Source: Blastomyces gilchristii SLH14081 (lineage: Eukaryota; Ascomycota; Eurotiomycetes; Onygenales; Ajellomycetaceae). Taken from it: a stretch of 64,000 bases of DNA. Location of the stretch: NCBI RefSeq assembly GCF_000003855.2, contig NW_003101677.1, positions 810,392-874,391 of the forward strand. Reading direction: 5' to 3'. The position numbers and the translations under genes are program-made. Of the stretch, positions 1 to 10,916 are shown piece by piece. Numbering within the stretch: the stretch's first letter is position 1; every line of letters starts with the position of its first letter. The notes under the pieces were generated by a model that saw only the letters and a program-made list of their open reading frames with translations, had not been told where the DNA came from and ran no database searches.

Positions 1-515
1 TGATAGCGGTCGTTAGTAGGGCCGGATGTGGCATCAAGTTACCGCGTATTGTCGACAAATGAAAAGGGAGCTCCATTCCGTCAAAGGAACCTTGGACGCT
101 CCTACATGGAAGTCTCCGGAAGTCAATTAAGAACCAGTCTATGGAAACCCGACGAGACAAAATATAATTGAAGTCATCGGGAACTCTGAAGCTTGGGCGT
201 GCGAACCCTAATACAGGGGGAGTTACCCATCCATCCTCAACTCGCGATTTCCGGGGGATCCTCTCGATTGCGCTCTACATAGTACGTGCGGGCATTGTAC
301 ATGTACATGTACATGTACATACGAGGGAGTATTTATCTGGGCAGTCCTCTATCCACGCGCAATGGAGCTGCAAGTTTTGGGATAATCCTCCGCCATCCTT
401 GAACACATTATTTTGATGATTCACCTTCATGCGGTCTAACCCTTGTACCTCCTCTTTCCACGCGCTTATCACGAATTACCCCTTATTTATACGAACTAGA
501 GTCCGCTCGAGGATT
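1..515. other. Intergenic, left edge of window
   Basis: No reading frame here has fungal coding character. The only clear structure is a short self-complementary run built from repeated TGTACA units at about 295–320. The remainder is presumably the upstream region of the Nudix gene starting at 516. Confidence 0.5.
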
Positions 516-1614
516 ATGTCGACTTTTATTATCCCAAACAGCACCCCGCAGATCCCCGTTGCCCTCACGCCCGATCTTTCGCAGGACCAATTACTTGCAT
601 TCCCAGCCTTCAAGATCTGGCTGTCGACATTACAGCACTCACTTTCCAGACAAGCTAATCCGTCTCATGAATTCCACGCAGCTCCCTATACCTTGCGCCA
701 CATACAGATACAGGCGGTGGACTTCTTCGGCGGCAATCGTTTGGGGTTCGTGAAGCTCAAGGCTGATGTTTCTAATGATCATGGCGAGAAGTTACCAGGA
801 AGTGTGTTTTTGAGAGGTGGGAGTGTTGGGATATTGGTGAGTGCTTGACAACATTGACACTCCGCTTGAAGTTTTCATTATCACAATGGGTTTATGCACG
901 GCATACGGCCATGCAATCTTGCACATGTGACAAATTAAACCTATTGCGATTTAAAGATTTCGATTGCTCTGCACTGCACTGCTACACTACTAGCATCCTT
1001 CTCTCTTAAAACTAACCGCCAAAATCTGCCCATCAATCCAGCTAATCCTCCAACCAAACGATGTCCCTGAAAACTCCGAAACCGACAAACACGCCATCCT
1101 AACCATCCAGCCCCGTATTCCGGCCGGTTCCCTCGCCTTTCCCGAAATACCCGCGGGGATGCTTGATGATGATACCGGCACTTTCGCCGGCGGGGCAGCT
1201 AAAGAAATAAAAGAAGAAACCGGCTTAGTTATACTGCAGGACGAACTTATAGCCATAACTGCACTTGCGAATAGCTTACCGAGAAGGGGCCAGAAACAAG
1301 AAACGAGAGGGGGAGGTGAAGGTTCAGGAAGAAAAGATAGCAATGGCAACGGAGAAGAAAAGTTGCAGACAGGTGTATACCCTTCACCGGGAGGATGCGA
1401 TGAATTCATACCACTCTTTCTATGCCAGAAACGCATGGCTAGGAAGGAAATTGAGGAGCTTCACGGGAAATTGACGGGGCTGAGGAAAGAGGGGGAGAAA
1501 ATTACGTTGAAGGTTGTCAAGTTGGAGGCGGTGTGGAGGGAGGCATGGCGGGATGGGAAGACGTTGGCGGCTTGGGCGTTATATCGGGGATTAAAGGAGG
1601 AGGGGGTTCTGTGA
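516..1614 (+). CDS. Nudix hydrolase, ADP-sugar diphosphatase-like
   Basis: Two exons, 516–836 and 1042–1614, joined in phase 0 by a 205-bp intron (donor gtgagt, acceptor ccag), give 297 residues. The ATG at 516 is the first one that leaves a compact N-terminus. The Nudix box is visible in exon 2: a Gly-Gly-Ala-Ala segment followed by KEIKEETGL, matching the G-x5-E-x7-REUxEExGU pattern with K in place of R. Upstream, the PAGSLAFPEIPAGM segment resembles the strand-loop that precedes the box in ADP-ribose and ADP-sugar pyrophosphatases. Proteins of this fold hydrolyse nucleoside diphosphates linked to a moiety X, using Mg2+ bound by the EExG glutamates; cytosolic location is inferred. The substrate cannot be read from sequence. 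The C-terminus is rich in Lys and Glu. A second Nudix gene lies tail to tail, 531 bp away. Confidence 0.85.
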
Positions 1615-2145
1615 GCAGTGGGTCGGCGGGTTGTTCTTCCGACGAGGAGGATGTGTACATAGGCTGGTACGGCACCCCTTACACGATTTTCGCAGGCATC
1701 ATCCATGGAAGGATAGAGGAGGCTTACTTTTGATGCGACCTTTGACGGATATCGTTATATCCATACGGAACGAGGTATATGCAATCTAACATGTCATATC
1801 TAGCTGATTTTTGTGGAGTATTTCTCACTCAGGAATAACGCAGAAGCCTAATGAAAATAATAGTACTGAGGGAAATTCCCCGGTAACGAGACTTTGGACA
1901 ATACATGGAATACCCATTGTCTATCTATCGTCTATATTGATTCTTTGTACTATACCCCGACCCATCTGGCTATCATCCTTCTGAAACTGCGATCCACGCA
2001 TGCAGCGAAAACGCAATGCCCAACATCATACCTGTCAGTATATACATACCCTCCAAAACTCAAAATTGGAAAACTCCGACATTGGAACAAGCCATTTCAA
2101 CGCACAAAAAAAGAAGGTAAAATATGAACAAATTTCCCACTTTCT
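1615..2145. other. Convergent intergenic between two Nudix genes
   Basis: This AT-rich stretch holds the 3' ends of two convergent genes. I see no further open frame with coding character and no repeat. Confidence 0.5.
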
Positions 2146-3242
2146 TTAGATCCCCAACCCCAATCCCAACTTCTTCCCAACCTCAATACCCTCCGCCAGC
2201 GTCCCCACCCTGGCATCAATCGCATACCCCTCGCCTTCCAGGCGTTTCAGCTCCTCATACAGTGTAGCCAGCGGAATGCTGAAGCACTCGATGAACTCGT
2301 TGTCTTCGAGCTGGGGTGTTGGGTTTTGGTTTTCCGGGAGAGTCATGTCGACACGGACGTGGACCATGTTTAGGTTTGTGTTGCAGAAGCCGGGGTCTAA
2401 AAATTGGCGGAGGCCAGGGTATATTAGACGGGAAGATGGGCCAGATTTAAGGGGTGCCAGGGGGAGGGCGAGGTGGGATGTTGCTACATTTTTGAACCGG
2501 AGCTGTACATATATGTCTATATAGGGAAACGAGTTTACCTACCGTTATACATAACCGGGCTTGTCTCCTCTGCAACGCCCACATACCCAGTTTCCTCTCT
2601 AAGTTCCCTTACTGCGCATTGTTCGGGCGTCTCGCCCTCATCGATAAGGCCGGCAGGCACTTCAATGACCACCTTATCAACCGGAGGCCTATACTGTTTC
2701 TGCAGCAGTAGCTCTGGGCCGGAGGGTTTGGACAGGACGGTGAAAATGCCAACGCCGTCGATTGGACAGTTTTCGGGCCTGGTCTGAGAATTCAATGTGG
2801 AAAGGTTGTTAACACTATGTTGAATATATCCGCTCCATGATGCTTCTCTAGAGGCAACCCAACCCCTCTTATGCTCTCGATTGAGAAGCACATGAACAGA
2901 AGAAGAGAAGATTTTCAATTCTTTTTCCAATTGAATTGAAAACCAAGACATCAAGGGGAAAATAAAATAAATAATAGCAACGGTACCAAAGATGCATCAA
3001 ACACAATATATTCCTCTTACCTGTCTCTCGGCAGACTCCCATGTCCGCGTCACGCCCTCGGGATCCGTGTATGTTGACTTGATAAGCCTGATCCACCTTG
3101 CCTCTGATGGATTCTGCAGGGAGAAGGCATGTTAGTGTATGTACCAAAAACACTTTGAATTATGCAATCGTTTAATCATGCATCCGACAAGGTGGGTATA
3201 AATATTGCCCGAACGGGAGAGGAACATCGGTGAAAATTTCGG

Positions 3243-3300
<58 letters not shown>

Positions 3301-3538
3301 AGAGAGAGAGAGAAATGGAAAGAAAAAAACTTTGTTGGTATTATTGGGGTCCCATTGGGGTAGCAAGGGCTTTAAATGTATACAAAGAGAGAAACAAAAA
3401 AGATATAAACTTGTAAGTGATGTATAGTTATATCTACAATTTCACATGGTGCCGCACGCAAGCTTTGTCACATACCAGCGACTCCCTCGACAGAAGGCTT
3501 TCTTTGGATAACCTGACAGGGATAGATTCGGGTGGCAT
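2146..3538 (-). CDS. YSA1: ADP-ribose pyrophosphatase (Ysa1-type Nudix hydrolase)
   Basis: Four exons on the minus strand, 3538–3476, 3113–3021, 2783–2543 and 2396–2146, sum to 648 nt (215 residues). Exon 1 is short and separated by a 362-bp intron. It was found because its end reads into [12 protein letters not shown], the expected N-terminal pattern of fungal Ysa1; a stop codon lies four codons upstream of its ATG. Exon 3 carries the Nudix box as [20 protein letters not shown] followed by TGY. Exon 4 ends with the family tail [20 protein letters not shown]. The enzyme cleaves ADP-ribose to AMP and ribose 5-phosphate, removing a reactive metabolite in cytosol or mitochondria. Intron 1 contains a 47-base A run followed by GA repeats. 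The gene is convergent with another Nudix gene. Confidence 0.9.
3251..3314. repeat. Poly(A) tract plus (GA)n inside YSA1 intron 1
   Basis: About 47 consecutive A residues are followed by roughly eight GA units. On the coding strand of YSA1 this is a long CT/T tract inside the first intron, well upstream of its acceptor. The length is likely polymorphic between isolates, and the assembled count may be wrong. Confidence 0.9.
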
Positions 3539-4652
3539 TGTCAGTTACTGCTGTTGGCAAGCGGCCACGCCTTGGTTTTTAATTTCCGGAGTACGTTAGT
3601 AAACTGGTCGTCCCTGTTGGAACAGGAGCTGGAGTCCAAAGAATTGGAGGTTGGTCGATGTTGCGCCAAAACGCCCAGGCGCCAGGTACTTCCCGCGCTA
3701 GGGAGCCCAACGGTGCCGGGAGGCCAATCAGAGCCGCCCAATGCTGGCTGGCCCCCGATTGTTAGCCGCCCTCCTTCCAGTAATTAGTACGGAGTACAGA
3801 TTCTTCAATGGCTTTTTTTCTTCTCGCCGCCATCCGGATGCAACCATCGTTCTCTTGCGCTTGTACTCCATACACAGGTAATTACTTCGGAGTATTATAC
3901 TAATATATTGAATGGCCAGCTGCGTCGCGTCTCCTGGCTTCACGAAAGTTTATGCTGGAGGAAGCAGCAGAAGTGGCGTTGTGCTGTTCACCCACGTTTC
4001 TCGATATGAGAAACAGCGCAGAAAGATCCCCGGAGCAATGTAGCCGACAAACAATGTAACTACCGCCTTACGTGGGATCACTTGAAATTCAGCCACCGTT
4101 ACTCTTCCACGCCGTCTCATTGGCCAACGCCCCCCGCTGATGATTGAGTAACTCACCTGGGCAATATTCGCACACCCGCATGGAGGGATTGGCTGCTTGG
4201 ACGAACGTGAATGGCGGAGAGGCTCAGGGTTGCCCATGCGGCTCTGATTTGAGAAAACCTAAATTTGGCTAAATAAATAATTCCCAGCCTCCCAGGACCG
4301 CTCAGCCTTGTGTCGAATATATCATCAGTCAACCACCCGTTGGGTTGCGAAACAGCTCTCCACAAGGCGCCGTCAACTGAAAGAAACCTTCACCTGATTG
4401 TGCGCCAGGCTTGCTGTGACTGTTCCCCCCCAAAAAAGTCATCTTTAATCTGGTGTTTATGTCATTTCTTGAAGCTCCATCCTCTTTCAAATCCCGAAAT
4501 CTACGTCGTGTCGCAACATAGCCTCCACAGACAAGCCTAGGGCTTCTCTCGCAAACTCATCATGACCCCTCACCTTGGATTGCGCATCTCAGAAACAACG
4601 ACCAGTATCTTTCGCTCAACTAGCCACATTAGTGGTGTGAGCGCTCTGGTTG
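3539..4652. other. Divergent intergenic between YSA1 and the DUF3433 gene
   Basis: This shared upstream region carries four copies or near copies of a CGGAGTA word (3586–3594, 3788–3797, inverted at 3863–3873, and 3886–3897). It also holds an upstream ORF starting at 4562 that overlaps the DUF3433 start. No other gene is evident. Confidence 0.5.
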
Positions 4653-7600
4653 ATGGCGGCCCAGCATTCAAAGAAAACGGGCGCCGGATCCAACCCTTGG
4701 GGCGAAATGCATCTCGATGGGAAGCGATCCCCTGAAGAGCATTTTGAACAAAAGATGGAGGCTCACGAGCTAACCCAACTGCGGATTTCACATCCCTGGC
4801 AGTTTGATGGTGATGTTGATTTGTGGGAGGCTACCTTTGGCCAGGAAGAAACCCATCGCAGCGAAGAGTTGGAGAATTTCGTGCCCACGCCCATTCCCAC
4901 CCCCCCGGGGTCACCCACAACGTCATCCACACCCACACCCACACCCATGCCCATGCCAGCGCCCGCGACTGCAGCGACTGATGATGACACTCTGCTACTC
5001 TCGAACCGGTTGGCGTCTCCAAAAAAATTCTCGAAACGACCGGCTAGCCCTATTGTGTCTCGTTATGGGAACGACACATCTCTCTGGACCCCTTTTTGGC
5101 TTAGAAAACCGACGCTGTTTGGTTTCATCATTCTGTTCGCCGTGCTTTGGATTGCGCTTCTCGTCCTGTGGCTCTTCGTGGTGCGTGATAATGGGCTGGA
5201 AATTGTCCCAACTTCTAACCGCTATGTTTGGAGATTTTCCCCTGTTGCGGTTATGATTATTGTGGTTGGTCTTTGGCGCCAAGTGGACTGTCACTGCAAG
5301 GCGGCATACCCCTGGCATGAGATGCGTAAGGGCCTGGCAAGCGCAGGGAAAAGTATGGTCCTCGATTATGTGTCAGATTTTCAAGTGAACTCACTCTTGA
5401 AAGCGATAAAATCAGGTCATCATTCCATTGCCGCTTCTGCCCTTGGATTTGTCCTGCTAAAGGTGGCTCTGGTTTTTTCTACCGGGCTTTTCGTATCGGC
5501 ACCGACTACTCTGATAGACCCATCTTATCCGCTCTCTATGACGACAAACCTCGACGGAGAAGATTGGGCCGCAAAGGCACTTGCGAGTGAGCAAGAATTC
5601 TTACGCTCTGCCACGGCAAATTCAATTTATGCTTTTTTTGGTGTATCAGAAGGTGGAGTGCCTGATCCCACTGGGTCAAAGGATGGCCTTGTTTTTCAGA
5701 CATTTGATTTGCACAAAAATCATCCAGCAACGAGGCGTGTGACAAGCATGTCTACTGATGTCGACGTCCTAGTTCCCCTCCCAAGCTGTGAGCTGACTGA
5801 AACCATAGTTCAGCCGACGGCTGCACTCAATGAGTTTTCGAACGTGACTACTGGCGGCATCATTCACCTGGGTATAGAGTCGGCCACTTGCCACCTCGGG
5901 TTCAACAATTATACAAAAGTCTATGTGCGTATGAAGAATCCAAGAACAGAACTATGCGAGCCACGTGAACTGGTTGCCGAGATGCAACAGGTCAATTGCA
6001 CCAAGACAGGCGGACAGCGTCCACCATCTGTGCCGTTTGATAACGAAAATGGTGATTTTCGTTGGCTACTCACCATTTCGGACATCCATTACTCTCAAAC
6101 TTTTGCACCGAGCTCTACTCCGGCTCTGAATGTCACAAATTGGTCTAGGGATGTGAAGCGGGTAACTACTATTTTGTGCAAACCACAATATACTATCGTG
6201 AGAGGGAACATGACTTATAGGAATTATGATTCAGGGGCACCTCCTCACATTGAACTTCAAAGCCCCGAGGAACGTCTGAGTATAACAAATTTAGAGAGAG
6301 TAACAAGTTCTGCGCTGAACGGGGCAATTTTACAATCTCTAAGAGCAGGGGCTCATGTTTTCCGTCCTGTCAATCCCGCGCCTGAGACAGCGTCTTCAAA
6401 TGAAGGTGTTAATACACTATTTCAGTTAATGATCAAAACCTCGAAGGGGGAACCGACGTTGGAGAAATTTCTTGACGGCGAAACCATGAACAAAGCATTC
6501 CAAAGAGTTTACACTGGGATTGCCACCCAATTTGCACAACAAAATCTAGTCATCCCAACATCTAAGGACAGTACAGGAAGAGTTGTCTATATTGAGGACC
6601 GCCTGCACTTTGGGATTATTTCACTGTGGATAATGGTGGCAAGTTTCGCCAGTTTGTCGGTCTTGACAGCCATTATACTGTTCACGGGGCCAGCTGCAAT
6701 TACCCCGCGAGACCCGGGCTCTATTGCAGCACAAGCCACGATTCTTATCGGAAGCAATGATCTTCAACCACTTCTCCAGGATGCAGGTCACCTTTCAGAT
6801 CGTGGGATCAGAGACAAGCTTCGAAATTATACATTCAGAACGTCAACTTACCGATCGTTCAGGATCACCGCTCGTTACCGCTTGCGTGAAAGCATCACTT
6901 CTGTTGACGAACACGCTGTCGAAAGGAGCGGATTTTGGAAGCCGCTGGCGGCGAGGAAGCCTATGTTCGTCCTCACGTATGGGATGCCGATGCTCGCCAT
7001 TGCGGCGCTTGAGATCATGCAACAGTCATCAAATCGTAATCAAGGATTGATGACCGTGCGTACGGAAGCATGGAAATACCTTCCACAGTACCTTTGTGCT
7101 CTTTTGGCTGTCGGCATTGCAACTTTATATAATAACCTGGACTTTACTATTGCTATGTTCACACCGTTTGAAGCTCTTCGCAAAGGCAACGTGACAGCTA
7201 GGCGGAGCATCCTAACACATTTGCTTGGGAAAATTCCCCCGGTTGCTCTTTGGGAAGCAGTTCGAGGACACCATCTCGGTGCTATTTCCTCAATCAATGC
7301 GGCTTTTGTCGCAAGCTTCTTAGTTATGATTGTTTCCGGCTTTTGGAATATAGACACATCAGTCATCCAGTCGCAGCGTGCGGTTGCGTCCAGAGCGGAC
7401 ACTTGGGATATGACAATGCAAAACTACAGCTCCAATGCTTGGAATGCCGGTTTAGTCTTTCGGCTCCTTCAGTATCACAACCTGACCACCCCGCCGTGGA
7501 CGTGGAATGAACTTGTATTGCCAAAAATACACGTTTACCCACCGAATACTCGCTCTGAGATCCTGGATCGGGACAAAGACGCGTCCCAGAATCCGATTAC

Positions 7601-8921
7601 TTATATATTCACTCTTCCATCACTAAGGCCGTCGCTGAATTGCGAACTTCTCACCGCAGACGATATCTCCCTGAAAAGTTATCATGGAAACGGTTCGGAC
7701 CCAAAGAGCAACCGAATAATTACCACCACAAGCGTGCGCCCAAAGCTGCCGCCTAGATGTCTTGCTAGTCTCCCTGAAAATGTAACTTCAATCGAGTTTA
7801 ATCTTACAAATCCGGAAGTCAACGACCCTTCAGCAGACGGAGGCTACATTGGTTCTCTATTCGACCTGTATCTCCTACCGCAAGACCCTGCTCATCATGT
7901 ACATCTATGGGAACGGCCAGATAATCCCTCTGGTTGCCCATCCATCGGCATCGTATTTGGCTATATGCGCGCCAACCACACGTCACCAGCCAATCTAACG
8001 GTTGCCATCTGCAACCAGGAAATCCAAGAAATCCCCACCGAGGTTACCTTCGCTCGAGATCCAAGTTCAGGGTTTATTGACGCGGCACATCCGCCCAAAT
8101 ATAACGACACGGGACCACTAAAGTTACTGACTAACGGCACGGATGGGTTTTCTTCATTTTCCTTCCGCGTGCAGGAGCTTCTGGATACTCGCAGTAGAAG
8201 TACGTTGAAGGGCGGGAAGCCCTCCACCCCAGAGACATACGACAGCATCTTCAATGATATCATATACGGATCAAATAGTCGCGTCTCTCCCGAGTCATTA
8301 ATGGGCGCGGCAAACGCGAATAAGCTCCTCGACCTCGTTAATAACTACTACAGAAACTACATGGCGCAGGTGATCAACCTTACCTTGCGCAAACCCATCA
8401 GCAGAAGTAGTACCCTTGAAACAAAACCACGGCGGCAATCTATTGACGACGACGACGATGACGATGACGATGTAGATGATGGTTCCGCTCTCACCCCTCC
8501 ACAAAACTTTACAGGCACGCTCCACAGCACAACACCACGTCTAAAACTCAATCCGGGCCCCAAACTCGCTCTCCAGCTCATGCTGGCCATAATGATCGTC
8601 CTAGGATCTCTAGCCGTGCTCAGGATGCGGCTCCGCGAAACCCTCCCTCATAACCCGTGTTCTATCGCTGGGACGATGAGTCTGTTGGCTGGCAGTGAGC
8701 TGTGTGAGAGTGGTGGTGGTGGTGGTGGTGGTGGCGGTGGCGGTGGCGGTGGTAGATTATTGCCGGCTGGGGCTGAGAGGATGGGGGATACTCAGTTGGG
8801 GAGTATGCTTGAGAGGCAGGGGCTGTTGTTTGGGTTGGGGTGGTGGAAGTGGAAGTGGACGGATGAAAGGGGGGAGCATGTTAGTGAGAGGTTTGGGATT
8901 GATGTTGGGAGGGCGGGATGA
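4653..8921 (+). CDS. DUF3433-domain integral membrane protein
   Basis: A single 1,422-residue open frame; the first in-frame ATG is at 4653. Two copies of the fungal DUF3433 module are visible. The first follows FWLRKPTLFGF near residue 150 and includes LWRQVDCHCK and PWHEMRKG. The second begins near residue 765 with FWKPLAARKPMF. Hydrophobic segments suggest about eight membrane spans, near residues 154–176, 196–213, 262–283, 655–680, 772–790, 815–830, 884–900 and 1305–1326. Long extracellular-looking loops carry many N-x-S/T sites, consistent with a glycosylated plasma-membrane or wall-facing protein. Low complexity includes a Pro/Thr-rich segment near residues 75–105, an acidic run of about 12 Asp near 1265, and about 14 Gly near 1354. 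The biochemical role of the family is unknown to me. No intron is needed. Confidence 0.85.
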   Translation: MAAQHSKKTGAGSNPWGEMHLDGKRSPEEHFEQKMEAHELTQLRISHPWQFDGDVDLWEATFGQEETHRSEELENFVPTPIPTPPGSPTTSSTPTPTPMPMPAPATAATDDDTLLLSNRLASPKKFSKRPASPIVSRYGNDTSLWTPFWLRKPTLFGFIILFAVLWIALLVLWLFVVRDNGLEIVPTSNRYVWRFSPVAVMIIVVGLWRQVDCHCKAAYPWHEMRKGLASAGKSMVLDYVSDFQVNSLLKAIKSGHHSIAASALGFVLLKVALVFSTGLFVSAPTTLIDPSYPLSMTTNLDGEDWAAKALASEQEFLRSATANSIYAFFGVSEGGVPDPTGSKDGLVFQTFDLHKNHPATRRVTSMSTDVDVLVPLPSCELTETIVQPTAALNEFSNVTTGGIIHLGIESATCHLGFNNYTKVYVRMKNPRTELCEPRELVAEMQQVNCTKTGGQRPPSVPFDNENGDFRWLLTISDIHYSQTFAPSSTPALNVTNWSRDVKRVTTILCKPQYTIVRGNMTYRNYDSGAPPHIELQSPEERLSITNLERVTSSALNGAILQSLRAGAHVFRPVNPAPETASSNEGVNTLFQLMIKTSKGEPTLEKFLDGETMNKAFQRVYTGIATQFAQQNLVIPTSKDSTGRVVYIEDRLHFGIISLWIMVASFASLSVLTAIILFTGPAAITPRDPGSIAAQATILIGSNDLQPLLQDAGHLSDRGIRDKLRNYTFRTSTYRSFRITARYRLRESITSVDEHAVERSGFWKPLAARKPMFVLTYGMPMLAIAALEIMQQSSNRNQGLMTVRTEAWKYLPQYLCALLAVGIATLYNNLDFTIAMFTPFEALRKGNVTARRSILTHLLGKIPPVALWEAVRGHHLGAISSINAAFVASFLVMIVSGFWNIDTSVIQSQRAVASRADTWDMTMQNYSSNAWNAGLVFRLLQYHNLTTPPWTWNELVLPKIHVYPPNTRSEILDRDKDASQNPITYIFTLPSLRPSLNCELLTADDISLKSYHGNGSDPKSNRIITTTSVRPKLPPRCLASLPENVTSIEFNLTNPEVNDPSADGGYIGSLFDLYLLPQDPAHHVHLWERPDNPSGCPSIGIVFGYMRANHTSPANLTVAICNQEIQEIPTEVTFARDPSSGFIDAAHPPKYNDTGPLKLLTNGTDGFSSFSFRVQELLDTRSRSTLKGGKPSTPETYDSIFNDIIYGSNSRVSPESLMGAANANKLLDLVNNYYRNYMAQVINLTLRKPISRSSTLETKPRRQSIDDDDDDDDDVDDGSALTPPQNFTGTLHSTTPRLKLNPGPKLALQLMLAIMIVLGSLAVLRMRLRETLPHNPCSIAGTMSLLAGSELCESGGGGGGGGGGGGGGRLLPAGAERMGDTQLGSMLERQGLLFGLGWWKWKWTDERGEHVSERFGIDVGRAG
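8704..8755. repeat. Trinucleotide (GGT/GGC)n encoding poly-Gly
   Basis: A run of GGT and GGC codons near the 3' end of the DUF3433 gene encodes about 14 consecutive Gly residues. It stays in frame, so length changes would alter the protein without breaking it. Confidence 0.9.
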
Positions 8922-10027
8922 ATTGAACAAACATGTACCCTTTCTTTCGAATATTTCGGCTCTATTTTCTTTTTCTTTTTCTCTTTCGTTCTTTCTGGCC
9001 TTCACCGCTTACATAGCGCCCCTGGGTGATATAAATTTGGAGTCAATCTATTTTCTTTAAAAGCTGCCTTAGGTACCAGTATAGGTTTGAGCACTCAAGA
9101 GCATGATACCCCTGACCGATGTCAATATCTAAAAATTGATATAATTATATGTAACAGGCCGATGCCCTATTAATAGACCTACCAAATCTCGAAAATCCCC
9201 CCGTTCTAGCTGCTAAGCTTCCGCATTCATTTCCATATTCCTTTCATTCTTGAGGAGAAAATTTCTTCCTCGTTCCATCCTTGCTCTTGCCCGGGTTAAC
9301 TATGAATAATAAACTCTGTGAAGGAAAATATTGCTACGCCATGTGCATCCGTGTAAAGCATATTACGTATGTCAACAAGTGGCTCTAACCTAACCGACGT
9401 TCAATGGCAATGAGTAATTGAAAAGAAATGGTGGAATACAACGAGCGAAATTAAATGTTTAGGAATTCAACATAACAAAAGGAGCCCGAAGAATGACGTA
9501 AAGAAAAAAAAGATTTCTTTTTTTATTATTTTGGTATCACTATCATCATGGCCTATGCATTGTGTCTGTCTACCTATCTATGGTGCCAAGGGCGAGTGGC
9601 CCGGGAGTATTCCGTGAAATGTATTTTTTTTTTTTTGGGTTAGCAGAAGGGGCCCAGATCTTTCCGGGGGATACAAGAATAAAACAGCTAGACGTCGTCT
9701 CTCGGGAGCAAATATGTGGTCCGTTTAGCGTGTAGCTGTTGTTCAACAGCCTGAGGAACAGGGCAGATAGGGGGATAATTTCGTAGGAAGGGAATCAAAT
9801 GCATGATAAAGAAGAAAGAAACTTGAAGAAATAGAACATTAAAAAAGCGCGCAAATTTCGCTCCAGACGACCAATGCTTTCAGGTGTTCCCGTTATTCCC
9901 TCGTAAATTCATTGCTGAGACATAAAAACAGAAAAGGATAAAAGTGATGCTATGGCAGAGATGAAATTGGGCGATGCGGAATGAAACAGGGTAGCCAATG
10001 GGTGATTTGAGATTTCCTTGCCCTGGT
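8922..10027. other. Convergent intergenic, DUF3433 gene to HAD gene
   Basis: AT-rich sequence with T-runs near 9510–9530 and 9626–9637, presumably the 3' untranslated regions of the two flanking genes. I see no open frame with coding character. Confidence 0.5.
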
Positions 10028-10916
10028 TCACAACGCGTCGATCTCCGCGATGCACTTTTCGAGTTCAGACCAATGTCTCATCACGACCTTTGCACCCAGA
10101 TCAAGCAGGGTCTTCGCAACTTCCTCCTGCTTCTCCTTTCCGTGGTAGCAGCCCACGTAGGCAATGACGGGGATTTCAGAGCGAATGGCACTCAGCGCAC
10201 CACTTTTGCTGTCCTCGATGGCAACGCACTCGCCAGGAGTCTTATTGAGGATTTTGAGAGAATGTAGGTAAATCGCAGGGTCAGGCTTGGTGGTTGGGAC
10301 GGGGAGGGAAGTGGCCGCGCTGAAGACGTGGTCTGGGTTGAAGAAACGTTCCTGGTCGACTTTCTTGATAGAAGCCCTCACGCGTCGGAGAGCAGAGGAC
10401 GAAACGACAGCCAGATCGTATTTCTTTGAAGCGTGTAGTTTGACTAATTCCTCCGTGGCACCTTCGCAAGGCTGTGCCTTGGCCTCTAGCTTCGCGATGA
10501 CGCGGTTCTCCTCCTCCTTGACGTAGGCTTCGAGCTCGTCTTGCGAGAGGTTGAAGTTGAATTTGGCCTTCAGGGTCTGCATCATGCCGCGGAAGTTCTG
10601 GCCAACAAAGTCGGTGATGAGCTGGGAACCGGTGTAGCGGTCAGGAATGCCATGCTTTTCGAGGATCTCGTTGGCGATGTCTGCGCATGCTTCGAAAGCG
10701 AGTTCCTCCGAGAGAACAAGCGTGTTGTCGCAGTCAAACAGAATGGTTGTGATCTAAAGAACGATCCATAGTTAGCATCAATAGACAACTCATACTGGTC
10801 TCCATAAAATTGCGAAACTAAGGGCGACGGTTCCATCATCATGCATTGCATAGTGTGATGGAGAGAGGGGGTTAGGATTGAACACCAATTGGTAGGAAAG
10901 GGTTTACCTTAGGCAT
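10028..10916 (-). CDS. HAD-superfamily phosphatase
   Basis: Exon 1 (10916–10908) encodes only Met-Pro-Lys. A 154-bp intron separates it from exon 2 (10753–10028), giving 244 residues. HAD motif I is ITTILFDCDNTLV, with Asp10 as nucleophile and Asp12 as acid/base. Motif II is the Ser cluster in DLAVVSSSALRR. Motif III is the Lys in TKPDP, and motif IV is VAIEDSKSG. The cap lies between motifs I and II, the C1 arrangement of beta-phosphoglucomutase and phosphoglycolate phosphatase relatives. The enzyme should therefore be a Mg2+-dependent small-molecule phosphatase or phosphomutase in the cytosol; the substrate is not deducible. The three-codon first exon is unusual but supported by the strict family start MPKITTILFD. 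A TATAAATA element sits about 155 bp upstream. Confidence 0.85.
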
